Positions 24,804-37,189 of a stretch of 64,000 nucleotides of DNA are shown here, piece by piece. The translations under genes and the position numbers were made by a program. This stretch comes from Carya illinoinensis (lineage: Eukaryota > Streptophyta > Magnoliopsida > Fagales > Juglandaceae). The number at the start of each line of letters is the position of its first letter. Positions within the stretch are counted from its first letter, which is position 1. The DNA is taken from assembly GCF_018687715.1 (NCBI RefSeq), contig NC_056758.1:1736001-1800000 (forward strand), given 5' to 3'. A model generated the notes under the pieces. It searched no databases. It was not told where the DNA came from and saw only the letters and a list, made by a program, of their open reading frames with translations.

Positions 24804-27800
24804 ATGGCTGGAGATGAATTGAAGGTATCGGGGATCGAGAAGTTTGATGGCACGGATTTTGGATACTGGAGGATGCAGATAGAGGACTACCTCTATGGGA
24901 AGAAACTCCATCTTCCACTATTGGGGCAGCAACCGGAAAAGATGGATGATGCTAGTTGGAATCTGTTGGATCGACAGGTTCTGGGGGTTATTCGATTGAC
25001 CCTGTCGAGATCCGTTGCACACAACGTCATCAAGGAGAAGACGACGGCGGATCTCATGGCGGCTTTGTCAGGTATGTATGAAAAGCCGTCAGCGAATAAC
25101 AAGGTACATCTGATGAAAAAGTTATTCAATTTGAAAATGGCAGATAGTATGTCTGTTGCACAACATCTAAATGATTTTAATACTATCACAAATCAATTGT
25201 CGTCTGTTGAAATTGAATTTGATGATGAGATACGTGCACTGATACTATTGGCTTCATTTCCAAATAGTTGGGAAGCCATGAGAATGGCTGTTAGTAATTC
25301 TGCTGGTAAAAATAAACTGAAGTATGATGATATTCGTGATTTGATTTTGGCTGAGGAGGTGCGCAGGAAAGATTCAGGCGAGACCTCGGGTTTGAGTTCA
25401 GCCCTGAATGTTGAATCTCGAGGGAGATCACATGACAGGAATTCAAACAGAGGAAGATCAAAATCAAAGTATAGGGGCAAGAGCAAGTCGAGGCCTGGTC
25501 AGCAGGCAACTTGCTGGAATTGTGGCAAAGCTGGTCACATAAAGAAAAACTGCAAAAACCCCAAGAAGATGGAGAATGATAGTGCTAATGTGGTAACTGA
25601 AGAAGTACAGGATGCACTATTGCTTGCAGTTCATAGTCCAGTTGATGACTGGATACTGGATTCAGGGGCTTCCTTCCATACATCTTCCCACCGGGAACTA
25701 ATGAGGAATTATGTTGCAGGTGATTTTGGGAAGGTATATTTGGCTGATGGTGAGGCTTTGAACGTAGTGGGGATGGGAGACATTGACATTGCACTCCCTG
25801 CCAAGAACAAATGGACCTTGCAAAAGGTCAGGCACATTCCTGAGTTGAAGAAGAACCTCATTTCTGTTGGGCAGCTTGATGAGTGTGGTCATTCAGTGGT
25901 GTTCTCAGATAGCACCTGGAAGGTCACAAAAGGGGCATTGGTACTAGCTCGGGGTAAGAAAACTGGTACACTTTATATGACTACTGGTTTAATTGACACT
26001 ATTGCTACTACCGTTGCAGAGAGCACAGCAGATTTGTGGCATTGTAGGCTTGGCCATATGAGTCAGAAGGGCATGACGGAACTTCTGTCTAGAGGCAAGC
26101 TACCAGAACTGAAGACAGTTGATCTCGGTATGTGTGAGAGTTGTGTTATGGGGAAGCAAAAGAAGGTCAGCTTCTTGAAAAGTGGCAGGACGCCAAAGAC
26201 AGGAAGACTTGATCTTGTGCACACAGATGTGTGGGGTCCTTCTCCAGTTGCATCTCTTGGAGGTTCTCGCTACTATGTTACGTTCATTGATGACCATAGT
26301 AGAAAGGTATGGATTTATTTTTTGAAACATAAATCTGAAGTATTTAATGTTTTCAAAATTTGGAAAGCCATGGTTGAGACAGAGACAGGCTTGAAACTGA
26401 AGTGTTTGAGGTCTGACAATGGTGGTGAGTATGTTGATGGCGGGTTCAAGGAGTACTGTGCAGCTCAGGGTATCAGAATGGAGAAGACCATTCCTGGGAC
26501 ACCACAGCAAAATGGAGTTGCTGAGCGTATGAACAGGACCATTAATGAGCGTGCTAGAAGCATGAGGTTGCACGCTGGACTACCACCCACTTTCTGGGCA
26601 GATGCAGTCAGCACTGCCGTTTATTTGATAAACAGAGGGCCATCAGTTCCACTGGATTGTGGATTGCCTGAGGAGGTTTGGAGCGGGAAAGAGGTTAAGT
26701 TTTCTCACCTTAAAACCTTTGGTTGTCTTTCTTATGTGCTTGTTGATTCTGATGCTCGCAGTAAGCTTGAGGCTAAGTCAAAGAAATGCTATTTCATTGG
26801 CTATGGAGACGAGGCATTTGGCTATCGTTTCTGGGATGATCAGGGTCGGAAAATCATAAGAAGCAGGAATGTAATTTTCAATGAGAAAATGATGTACAAG
26901 GATAAGTCGAGTACAGTTCCTGCAGTAGCTCCTCAGGAGTCTGAGTTTGTAGGATTGGATGACCTACCAGAGGTCACAGTGCAGTGTAGAGATGAGAGTG
27001 ACGGGGAGAGTGGGTCCAGTACACCCATTCCTATTATTCCGCAGGCAGTTTCAGAACCGTCTACTCCTACAGTTGCAATTCGCAGGTCAGTTAGGACTAT
27101 ACGTCCCCCACAGCGTTTCTCACCTACTTTGAATTACATTCTGTTGACAGATGGTGGAGAACCGCAGAGTTATGAAGAAACCTTGCAAGATGAGAATTCT
27201 AGCAAGTGGGAGCTGGCCATGAAAGACGAGATGGATTCCTTGCTAGGGAATCAGACATGGGAGTTGACAGAACTTCCATCAGGGAAGAAGGCATTACACA
27301 ACAAGTGGGTGTACCGGGTGAAAACTGAGCATGATGGCAGTAAGAGGTACAAGGCTAGACTTATTGTAAAAGGCTTTCAGCAAAAGCAGGGTATTGACTA
27401 CTCTGAGATCTTTTCTCCTGTGGTAAAGATCACAACTATCAGGATGGTACTGGCTATGGTTGCCACTGAAGATCTATTTCTTGAGCAGTTAGATGTGAAG
27501 ACAGCCTTTCTTCATGGAGACCTTGAAGAAGACATCTACATGCACCAGCCTGAGGGGTTTGTGGTACAGGGAAAGGAAGGTTCAGTTTGCAGGCTGAAGA
27601 AGAGCTTGTATGGCCTGAAACAAGCTCCTAGACAGTGGTACAAGAAATTTGACAACTTTATGCACAGTGCAGGGTATATTAGATGTCAGGCAGATCACTG
27701 TTGCTATGTCAGGCATTTTGGCAATTCTTATATTATTTTGTTGTTGTATGTGGATGACATGCTTATTGCAGGGGCTAGTATTGATGAGATCAATAATCTG

Positions 27801-28709
27801 AAGAAGCAGATGTCAGAGCACTTTGCAATGAAGGATTTGGGAGCTGCAAAGCAAATCCTTGGCATGAGAATTGTCAGAGACAGAGTCAGAGGTACGTTGA
27901 GACTCTCACAGGCTGAGTATGTGAAAAAGGTACTCAGCAGGTTCAACATGGACAAGGCCAAACCAGTTGGCACACCCTTGGGAAGTCACTTCAGACTCAG
28001 CAAGAATCAGTCACCAGAGTCAGAGGAGGAACGAGATTACATGAGTAAGGTTCCTTATGCCTCAGCCATTGGTTCACTTATGTATGCTATGGTTTGTACA
28101 AGACCGGATATTGCCCATGCAGTGGGAGTTGTGAGTAGATACATGAGTAACCCAGGAAAGCAACATTGGGAAGCAGTGAAGTGGATTTTGAGGTACCTAA
28201 AGGGTTCCTCAGAAACCTGTTTATGTTTCTCTGGAGAGAGCTTGGAGGTGCAGGGCTATGTTGATGCTGATTTAGCTGGAGATATTGACAGCAGAAAGAG
28301 TACCACGGGCTTTGTTTATACACTTGGTGGTACTGCAGTGTCATGGGGTTCTAATTTACAGAAAACAGTTTCTTTGTCTACAACAGAAGCTGAGTATATT
28401 GCAGTGTCAGAGGCTGCAAAGGAGATGGTATGGCTATAAGGCTTCTTGGAAGAATTGGGTAAGAAGAATCAGAAAGGCACTCTCTACAGTGACAGTCAGA
28501 GTGCCATATTCCTTGCCAAGAATCCAGCATTCCATTCCAGGACCAAGCACATTCAGATCAGGTACCACTTCATACGGTCATTGTTAGATGACGGACAGTT
28601 ATTACTTGAAAAGATATGTGGAAGCAAGAACCCTGCTGATATGTTGACAAAGGGTGTTACGCTTGAGAAACTGAAGTTGTGCGCAACTTCAGTTGGTCTT
28701 CTAGAATGA
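24804..28709 (+). CDS. Copia gag-pol polyprotein, interrupted by one stop codon
   Basis: The frame opens at ATG 24804 and runs 1211 codons to TAA at 28437-28439; the same frame continues to TGA at 28707-28709. Domains by approximate residue: gag (UBN2-like) 60-200; CCHC knuckle CWNCGKAGHIKKNC at 237; aspartic protease WILDSGAS at 283; GAG-pre-integrase 400-460; integrase core with the HTD and SDNGGEY motifs at 473-540; reverse transcriptase with YVDDM at 981; RNase H from about 1145 with DADLAGD and STTEAEY. The stop falls within RNase H, after the KEMVWL peptide and before the DSQSA motif (about 28490), so a terminated product would lack the end of RNase H. Everything else looks intact. Confidence 0.93.
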
Positions 28710-28787
28710 AGACAGGAGCAGTGAGTTGCAGAGGTGGAGGATATCATGTTTGAGGAAGACGGAGATACAGCGAGTGTACCAGTCTCC

Positions 28788-28798
28788 AAGTGGGAGAA
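28788..28798 (+). other. Copia polypurine tract
   Basis: AAGTGGGAGAA directly precedes the 3' LTR and would prime plus-strand DNA synthesis. Confidence 0.8.
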
Positions 28799-28799
28799 T

Positions 28800-29322
28800 T
28801 GTTGAGGAATGTGGAGTCTGGTCCACACCGCTCGAGCGGAGGCATTGGCCGCTCGAGCGAAGTCAGGCAGAGTCGAACGCTCGATGTTGGCTCGACAGTG
28901 AGCTCGAGCAGGAGGAGTTCGCTCGAGCGGAGGCATTGGCCGCTCGAGCGAAATCAGGCAGAGTCGAACGCTCGACGTCAGCTCGACAGTGGGCTCGAGC
29001 GGGATGCGGAAGGGAAGTTCGCTCGACGCCCGCTCGACACGCCGCTCGAGCGAACATACGATTTAGGGATTCCGCCGTTTGAACTATAAATCTGATTTTT
29101 GCCTCTTAAGTCTGTAACAGAGCAGCTACGAAAACACTGTGGATGAACAGTGTTGTGACCCATCTTGTAGTGTGATTCCTCAATAATAAAAATCCTCTGC
29201 AGCTCCCGTGGACGTAGGCAATTTGCCGAACCACGTACATCTTGTGTCGTGTGTGATTGCGTGTGTGATCGTTTTCTCATTCGGTGTTATATTTCAATTC
29301 ATTGTCATCGTTTTTCACAACA
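28800..29322 (+). repeat. Copia 3' LTR (523 bp) with internal 91-bp tandem duplication
   Basis: Same termini as the 5' LTR, but 91 bases longer because the CTCGAGCG block is present twice (28829-28919 and 28920-29010). The two units differ at several positions. Outside this block the LTRs are almost identical. Confidence 0.95.
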
Positions 29323-29694
29323 AGTGATGCTGATATTTCTCAAGAAGCAGCTGACATCAAAGTAAATTTATATCAAAGAACTGCCATTCTACAACCTTGA
29401 GCAGTCTTTGGTTTCTTAGGTTTTATTATGATTTATTGTAACAAATGAGATGAGCTCTGGCTTGTTTTGCAGTATTTTTACAGAAGCCTTTGAGAAGCAT
29501 TCAAAAAATAGGTATCTAGACACGTTCCAGATGAGATATTTTCAGAACTTTAGCATGGTTTCCTTTCAGAACTTGTCTAATCTTTCAACTATATTATTTG
29601 ACATGGTTAAGGTTGGAATTGGGTTGTTAATGCTTGATATTACTGCAACAATTTGGAGGGAACATGATTGCGATTTCTATATTCAAAGAAGCTG

Positions 29695-31225
29695 GTAAAT
29701 TGAGTACTGGTTTTAGAACCGGTTTCCATAACTTTCTGATCTGTTCCAGATCACTTCATAACAAATTTCAGTATCCTCTTCTCCATGTCCTTCTCCAGGA
29801 CATGGGAGGACATGGAGTCTGGAGAACAAGAATAAAGATTAATGTAATTAATTAGGCGATTATGGACTACCACATTTGGTTCGTAGATCCAATAGCAGCT
29901 CAAACCCACAAATTAGGATCCACCAAGATCATGTGTTCTTCGCTTACTCATTGTAATTAATATAAACTATCCTAATAAATACAAGAAATACAAAAAAAGT
30001 TTTCATTAACAAGATTTTGCGTGCCTCCATGTTTAAAAATTGCGTTTTAATATTATTATTGTTGGGTTTAAAAGGGGGTGGTAAAACAAAAAAAATATAG
30101 CAAGAGAGAGTTTGTTTCAAGGTGCGTTATAATATCGCTTTCCTTAAGACAACATTCACCCTTACTAATAATGGTATGCATACGGGTTATAAACGAATTT
30201 GTATTTAAGATATAATGAAATTCAGAATAAGTTTATTACTGCGTTATGCTCACACGAAATTAAATCTCTAATATCCTCATATTTTACTATTCAACCAAGA
30301 AATTAAAAATAGATTCTATGCAGAATGAACAAATCCTGACAACAAATTTTGAATAAATAAAAACTTTTGAGAAAAAGAAATTCTAAATTTTCTTTTGTCA
30401 ATTCTGTTTTTGACTCTAGAATTTGTAGGCTAATGAATCTATTTATAAATGGTGAATCGGTAAAAAAGAAAAGTTAAATTTCTATAATCCGATGCGATGA
30501 GGTATATTTATTGTACCTCTTAACAATGTTGGACTTGGCCTAATGGTCACGCTGCTTCTCTACCATCCTTCTCACCTGGTTTCGAAGCCCCATCAGGTGC
30601 TCAAACCCATGTCCTTTGGGTTAAATGAAGCCATCAAGACTACTAAGCAAGCCAATGACGGGCTTGTGCTATACATAAAGATCGAATTTATTATAACCAA
30701 AATTTTCCTTAATTCATCTCTCTCCAAAATATTCATAACTTTCAAAATAAATCCGAAATTATTTTTAATAAATCTAATATATAATTAATTATTTTGAAAA
30801 TATTTCGACCAGTAATTATGTTCTTTTTTTTTTTTTTTTTTTGAGGAACACCATTAATTATGTTGATCGGTGGTTGTTGAGCTCATTTTAATATCTATTT
30901 TTTTTTTCCCAAACTTCGCTTGACATGATGGCATATTATATGATGAATTAAATCTGGGCATGGCTCGCATGGGAATTTCTTAATCGTTGTAATAGAGAAA
31001 CCACCAGCATGCATTATATGATTACGTGGCTTTTGAACTTTAAATATTGTCCAGAATAGTAGGCGCAGCCGAAAGTCCTCCACTAATCCTCCTGTTTAGT
31101 CTAACCAAACACTTCCTAACACCTACCAATTTAATCTCTCTCTTCGTAGTAAAAGATTTATCTTCTGTCATCATGTGTTGATCATGTTTTCCCATATTCT
31201 TGCCTGAGAAATTGAGAGAGAAAGC
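29695..31225. other. Intergenic DNA upstream of transporter C
   Basis: No gene recognised. It contains a possible tRNA-derived SINE head (30536-30590) and a poly-T tract (about 30824-30842). The last 150 bases before the ATG at 31226 would be the 5' UTR/promoter of transporter C; no convincing TATA box was seen. Confidence 0.6.
30536..30670 (+). mobile_element. Possible tRNA-derived SINE fragment
   Basis: Pol III A-box-like TGGCCTAATGGTC (30536-30548) and B-box-like GGTTTCGAAGCCC (30578-30590), spaced as in a tRNA head. The 3' end and target duplication were not identified. Confidence 0.35.
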
Positions 31226-34200
31226 ATGGAAGAAGGGCTGTTACCAAAGTCTACCATTGTTATTGTTGAGGTGCCTCCAAGAGCTAGTACAGGCGCCTCA
31301 TCAGCCACACCTGTTGTTGTGCTGAGCACCATGGTCGCCCTCTGCGGTTCTCTCTCCGGTGGCTGCGCTGTAAGTACCAATATTACATAATCTTATATAG
31401 AGGAAATGATCATTAGTTGTTGAAACTCAACTGTCACTTCGTTGCAGACTGGATATTCATCATCTGCTGAATCGGGAATTATAGAGGATTTGGGCCTCTC
31501 TGTTGCAGCAGTAAGTCCTGGATATTCTCTGTTGCGGTGTTTTCATATGTAACTCTACTTACCTTGCTAAAAAAAACACATGTTCACATACTCGTATATG
31601 CAGTGTTACCAGGTATGCATACACGTATTTGTTCCACACTGATGCATTTTGAATTTTCTCTGGATTTGAGTCATTTACACCCTTGATGAATTGTACTCGT
31701 TTGAACCTTTTTTCCTTTTTCAGAATTCCAGCAGAATGAATTACTACATTTTCCTGCCTTTTGCAGTTTTCAGTTTTTGGTTCTGCAATAACTATCGGGG
31801 GAATTATAGGTAGCTTACTTAATGGAAAGATAGCAGACAGTATTGGTCGGAAAGGTGTAAGTTTCTTTTGTCAGATCTTGAGGCTTACTGTAAATCTTGT
31901 TTGAAAAATTAAAAGTGATATAGTTTTTTATTCCTTTCAATTTCTTGTTGATACCGAAATGCAGGCAATGTGGTTCTCTGACATATTCAGCTTTGCAGGT
32001 TGGCTTGCTGTAGCATTTGCAAAGGTTTTTTTTTTCCTCTTTCCCTCTCTAAATTGCTGCTTCTGACAACCAATATGTTGAATTAATGGTACCTGGTCCC
32101 TTTTCAAAGCCAATTATGGCATCAAGTGTCGTGGAATCAACTATACATAGAATGGATTCTGATGATGAGCTAAATTTTCTTTACCTGGCTATTCCCACAC
32201 TAACTTGAAAAAATGTCGAAAGTAGGACTTTGGACATCATCATGGTGATATATCTGTTAACAATTCTCTGAGGGTTCTATCCTTTGTTATTTTATTTGAT
32301 ATTTATGAAATGGCAGATAAGTGAAAAAAATATATCCAAATCAGTAAGAACCTAGTGAAGGAAATTACTCCAATTTTCTCTGTTGGATCTCAACTGACAA
32401 TTGTGTTTAATGCTTAATATAGAATGCTTGGTGGTTGGATCTCGGAAGACTGTCAATTGGTATTGGCGTTGGGATTATTTGCTTTGTGGTAAATTGTTAG
32501 GTTAACATTCTGTAATTGGCTTACCTAATTAAAAGACATGAAACAGTGACTAAATGCTAATAAAAAAAAAAACAGGTTCCTGTATACATTGCAGAAATAA
32601 CACCAAAAAATATTAGGGGACAATTTACATCAGCTGCTCAGGTATAACTCAGTCATTGTAGTGTTTTATTGACTAGCCAACTCGTTGTTCACATACTTAC
32701 ATATTGTCAAGTTCGCAGCTGATGATATGTTGTGGCATTTCACTAATGTATTTCATTGGAAATCTCGTTAGCTGGCGCACCTTGTCCTTAATTGGTAACT
32801 TGCTCATTGCTACTTCTCCGTGTAAATTTAGTTTTGAGATGATTTGTTCTAGATAAATAAAAGTTCTATCCAAATTCTATTTATTTTCAGGTGCCATTCC
32901 TTGTCTAGTACAAATTGTGGGATTATTCTTTGTCCCAGAGTCTCCAAGATGGTTGGTGAGTCCACACATTTTGTCAAAATGTATGTAATTTTGGTTATGA
33001 TATGCAAAAGAATGTCATGCATGCTTTAATATGTTTTGAATGGCCTTTTTAATAATGCTTCAAGGAGGAAGCATCGAAAGAATGCTGAAATGATGAGTAC
33101 AAGTTGTTTGCAGGCTAAAATTGGTAAAGAACACGAGCTTAAAGCTGCTCTGCAGCGTCTTAGGGGAAAGAATGCTGATATCTCTCTAGAAGCAGCTGAC
33201 ATCAAAGTAACCTTCCAATTTATGTTTATATAACACCATCTCTTTCAGAACCTTCACTAGGGGAGAATAGTTTTCTTATTCTCATTATTTATTCACATTT
33301 GTGGGACAACAATGAGAAAATGAGATATGCTCCTTATTTTCAGGATTTCACAGAAACCCTTCAACAACAATCAGAAACGAGATTTCTGGACTTGTTCCAT
33401 CGTAGATATGTTCATGCCCTCATTGTATGCCTCCCTCTCTGCAGACGGCAGTATCTTTACTTTTCATGGCTTGTCCAATATTTTTTATATATTTTTTTCA
33501 TATTGTTTTAGGTTGGAGCCGGGTTGATGTTACTGCAACAATTTGTAGGATCCACAGCAATTGTTTATTATGCAAGCTCTATATTTGCACAAGCTGGTAA
33601 ATTAATAGTTTGAGAAATCTTTCATGTAATTATTGGACAAATGAAGAAATGATTAAAACGAATTCTGGTTCATGGAAGGTTTTTCAAGTAGCATTGGGAC
33701 TATATCAATGGCAATCATCCAGGTACTTGGCTTGACTCATGCCTCATTGTTTCTGTGAGTGGATGCAGGATTCCGTTTGATACATCTCCCAAACACTTAA
33801 AACCTTATTTCGCAGATTCCAGCTGTCACTCTGGGTGTAATCTTGACAGATAAATCAGGAAGAAAGCCACTTCTTATGGTGAGGATGGCAAAGAGTCATC
33901 TATAAGTCTGCGGTTTAGTTCATCAATAAGTTAATATCAGTGAAGTCAACAAATTATTGCAGGTCTCCGCTGCTGGACTGTGCTTGAGTAGCTTAATTGT
34001 AGGCTTGGCTTTCGGCTTTCAGGTTTCTATCAAAACCAAATTCATAGTTTCTGTGTCAGTCGTTATTTTCTTAACATATATGAATTATCATTGTTTAAAT
34101 GCTTTTGTTATGAGCAGGACTTCAACTGGTTAAAGGAGATTACTCCCATCTTGGTGCTAATTGGGATCCTGGTAATCTAATATAATAGAAAGATGAATTT

Positions 34201-35268
34201 TCCCCTTCACAAGAAAAGAACCTAAGACTTCTCAATTTTCTCACCATTTATATAGTTTGTGCTTTATTCCAAAAAACATCGCTCCCCTTCTCAAAAAAAG
34301 CACCTAAGACTTCTATGCTGATTTTCTCAAGTTTCATCTGAGGAATGCTTCAACTACAAATTATAATATTGTGGGGCATCTGAAGTGCTTGAGGTTTTTT
34401 AAGTTCTGAGCTTATTTTGGATGGAACTGACCTAATGGTTGCTCAAAGCCTTCTAATCGCCTATAGTTTCATACAATTAACATGTTTACTCGCTGGTTTT
34501 TTCACTTCGTTCTGGACTAAGGTTTATATTTGCTTCAGTAATGGACCAAGCTGGTTTAAATAGTGATAGATCAAATTGAGATGCATGGATTGACAGGCCA
34601 CTATATAATCCATGCAGGGGTATAGTGTGATGTACACATTTGCCTTGGCGGGACTACCATGGGTTATAGTGTCCGAGGTATGCAAGTTATTGAACTCTCG
34701 ACCCTTTCTTCTAAGTTATCTATGTATAAATGCTTCTCAAGTGAGATGAATGTAAGCCTTACTCATGTTCTCTGTTTTCTTTTCAAACTTACATTGAAGT
34801 TTTCACAAATAGCCAAGAGTTCAAGCGGGTTCTTGTCTCAAATGGTGAAAAGGGATTTTGCATCAGCATTATAGTTTTAATTAATACAAGGATGTTTCCT
34901 TTCATTTTCAGATATTCCCTATAAATGTCAAGGGGACGAGTGGAAGCCTTGTGACTTTAGTGAACTGGTCCTGCTCTTGGATTACTTCATACACTTTCAA
35001 TTTTATGATGGAATGGAGTGCAGCAGGTAACTGTTTCTGTCCTATATATCAATTTATATATGAAAACTTTTAACTTCCAATTTTAGCAAAATGTTTCTTT
35101 CTTCCTCTTCTGCAATCACAAGTTTTGTGCCGTGCTTCCTCAGGAACATTCTTCATATATTCTGGCATTGCTGGCTTGACAATTCTTTTCGTTGCCAAAC
35201 TGGTTCCAGAAACCAAGGGAAGAACTTTGGAAGAAATACAAGCCTCAATTACTCATTTTCGACAATAA
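31226..35268 (+). CDS. ERD6-like monosaccharide transporter C (MFS), 469 aa
   Basis: Exons: 31226-31369, 31448-31510, 31767-31856, 31965-32024, 32423-32488, 32576-32641, 32719-32794, 32891-32955, 33114-33206, 33344-33424, 33512-33596, 33679-33722, 33816-33878, 33963-34022, 34118-34171, 34618-34677, 34912-35026, 35144-35268. All are GT-AG; total 1410 bases, open throughout. Predicted 12-segment plasma or vacuolar membrane hexose carrier. Signatures: GRK at 96-98, PVYIAEITP in exon 6, PESPRWL 204-210, central cytosolic loop [18 protein letters not shown] in exon 9, QQF in segment 7 (277-279), PETKGR 450-455. QQFVG replaces the usual QQFGG. The start MEEGLLPK resembles gene D. The short N-terminus carries a possible acidic di-leucine-like EEGLL sorting signal (inference). 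This is the least disrupted copy, with small introns. Confidence 0.93.
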
Positions 35269-35376
35269 AATTATGAAATGCAAGAAACAGCAGTGAACGA
35301 ATCACAGAATGACACACATGTTCTACAATTAATATTCCCATTGTTTGGGATTTATCAAGTTGTTGTTGCTTTTCAT

Positions 35377-35936
35377 TAGAGGTGGCAATATATTATACGA
35401 CCTGTTAATCCAACATGAACACAACACGATAATAGCGGGTTAGAGTTTAGTCTTAATGGGTTCGGGTCAAAACGAGTTGATCTGTTAAGACACGATTGCT
35501 TAACGGGTTGATAACATGTTAACCCGTTATGACACGTTAAGAAAGTTAAAGTTACAATTATACCCTTATATTCAAAAATAAAATTGTTAGAATTTCAATT
35601 TCGATATTTTTATTGTTTGAATTGTAATTTTAAACTTGTAGTTAGCTTTATAATTTTTATAAATATTGTGATTTTAAAATTTATATAAAATTATGCTAAA
35701 TTCAATCAGATCAAACTGATTAATTTTAGGATTATTTAACCAATCTATTTCGTAATATTTACTAATGGGTCAAAACGGATTGACATGACACGACCCGTTA
35801 TGTTAATGGGTCGTGTTAGGGTTTGTGATTTTGACACAATAAACTTAACGATCGGATTAGGGTTGAGTTATATAGTATAATATACATGCTTTGAGACAAC
35901 ACGAACATGAACTGTTAACACGACTTGACACCCTTA
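35377..35936 (+). mobile_element. hAT-like MITE, 560 bp, with 8-bp TSD
   Basis: Terminal TAGAGGTGGCAA and, in reverse complement at the right end, TAAGGGTGTCAA. Flanked by the perfect 8-bp duplication CTTTTCAT (35369-35376 and 35937-35944), as expected of hAT transposons. The interior is rich in ACCCGTTA/AACGGGT blocks shared with 19247-19852. No transposase. It lies just after the stop codon of transporter C. Confidence 0.75.
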
Positions 35937-35944
35937 CTTTTCAT

Positions 35945-37189
35945 CTTATCATCACTACAAATTCAAAAACTGTATGCAAAAAGGTATGGCAATGAGACTT
36001 GCGTAGTGTCATTCACCTGCCGCATCTACACTATACTCCAAAATAAGGGTCACATCAATCGTATAGCCAAATTCCGAACATAATGCCATTTGTACATGCT
36101 CTAATACCATTTTTATATGTAACAAAGCTCAAATCAACTCTTTTTTCTTTTCTAAGCAAGTTTATTATAGATAATATAACAATTAAAGGATACGATAGTC
36201 AGTGGGTTGGGAGGTCCCAACATTCATCCCAAAACAGTAAATACAACATAGCAGGAAGAAAAGAAATAGAGATCTTGAGCCAATGACTTGACCCACACCC
36301 ATGTCCCACAAGGGAATATGGTCTGATTAATTTTGAAACAAACCGAAAATGGTCTGATTAAGCTGCGATTGAATGTCGCAGCGAAGTGGCATGTGTTGCA
36401 TATTGCTGATCTAGACTAGTTGTTGTAGTCTTCTACTACCTTTTTCCAACGATTCTTAGTTAGGGAAAACAAAAATATAGGAAAAGGTCAGATCTAAAAG
36501 ATCTGAGGTCACTAGCCCTAAACAAGCTGCACGTGACGGCAAGAAGACACCCATCGGTGTAGAGGCAAATAGATCTCATGCATTGGCTGGGCAACGTGTG
36601 TGGTGCACATGCCACTCTGATCTACTGCCGCTTGGAAGATTGGCGATAGGGGAGGTCTTTGGTGGGGCGCGTGGCAATCTTTAAGTTTCGAAAAGCAAAA
36701 GATTGGCACTCCTCCTTGTTATGGACTAAAAACTAGAGGGAAAAAAAAACTAAAATGAATAGCTACTGAACAAACTAGAAAGGAGAAGGAGGGAGGAAGG
36801 AGCAGGGGCTCCAACCCCCCTATGGATTTAAGCAACTGGATGTTTAGGTTTTGGTGGGAGAGGGGGAAGGCTCTAGAGAGGAAAAAAAGACCGCAACCAT
36901 ATCTATCTCTAAGCTCAAATCAACTTACTATTGCAATTCCTTAACATAGATTATTAATCAAATTTTACTCTATTAATGTTCAATGTAAGACATATGCTTT
37001 CACAATCCACTCATCCAATGTATGAGATATGTAATATACTACATGAATCACAATGGAATGATAGAGTCTATGAAAGGATAGAGTCTAACTTTCCCTTAAA
37101 ATTTATAAAGATGGCATTTATTGTGGTACTTCATAAAAGGTCCCCAACATCAAATCCATATCAATGTATACCAATATTTCTTCCTTTTT
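35945..37189. other. Intergenic DNA, no gene recognised
   Basis: Moderately GC-rich around 36480-36870, with a GGGAGAGGGGGAAGG-type purine stretch. ORFs on both strands have no recognisable domains. The 3' end of the LINE probably lies near the right side of this stretch but has no clear poly(A). Confidence 0.5.

Larger units (their letters stand above)
24333..29322 (+). mobile_element. Ty1/Copia LTR retrotransposon, nearly intact (4990 bp)
   Basis: TG...CA LTRs, a 5-bp target duplication AGTGA (24328-24332 and 29323-29327), a tRNA-Met primer site two bases after the left LTR, a single gag-pol frame, and a purine tract before the right LTR. Domain order gag, protease, integrase, RT, RNase H defines Copia. 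It resembles the Tork/TNT1-type lineage (inference). It inserted in an exon of a transporter pseudogene in the same orientation. The only clear coding lesion is the in-frame TAA at 28437-28439. Confidence 0.95.
23728..29694 (+). pseudogene. ERD6-like transporter partial pseudogene, interrupted by Copia
   Basis: Six decayed exons matching exons 6-11 of genes C and D: about 23728-23795, 23863-23945, 24037-24106, 24274-24332 continuing at 29328-29361 after the insertion, 29473-29555 and 29612-29694. The first block has an internal insertion that disrupts the PVYIAEI region, the ATG/GGA codons of the next exon are altered, and splice sites are lost. Exons 1-5 and 12-18 are absent. The Copia element sits in the central-loop exon between bases corresponding to LRG and ADISQEAAD. 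Closer to C/D than to A/B because the central-loop exon was still present. Confidence 0.8.

Noticed and set aside
36518..36709. Possible gene fragment in moderately GC-rich DNA
   Set aside because: The short minus-strand ORF has no recognisable domain or splice context.
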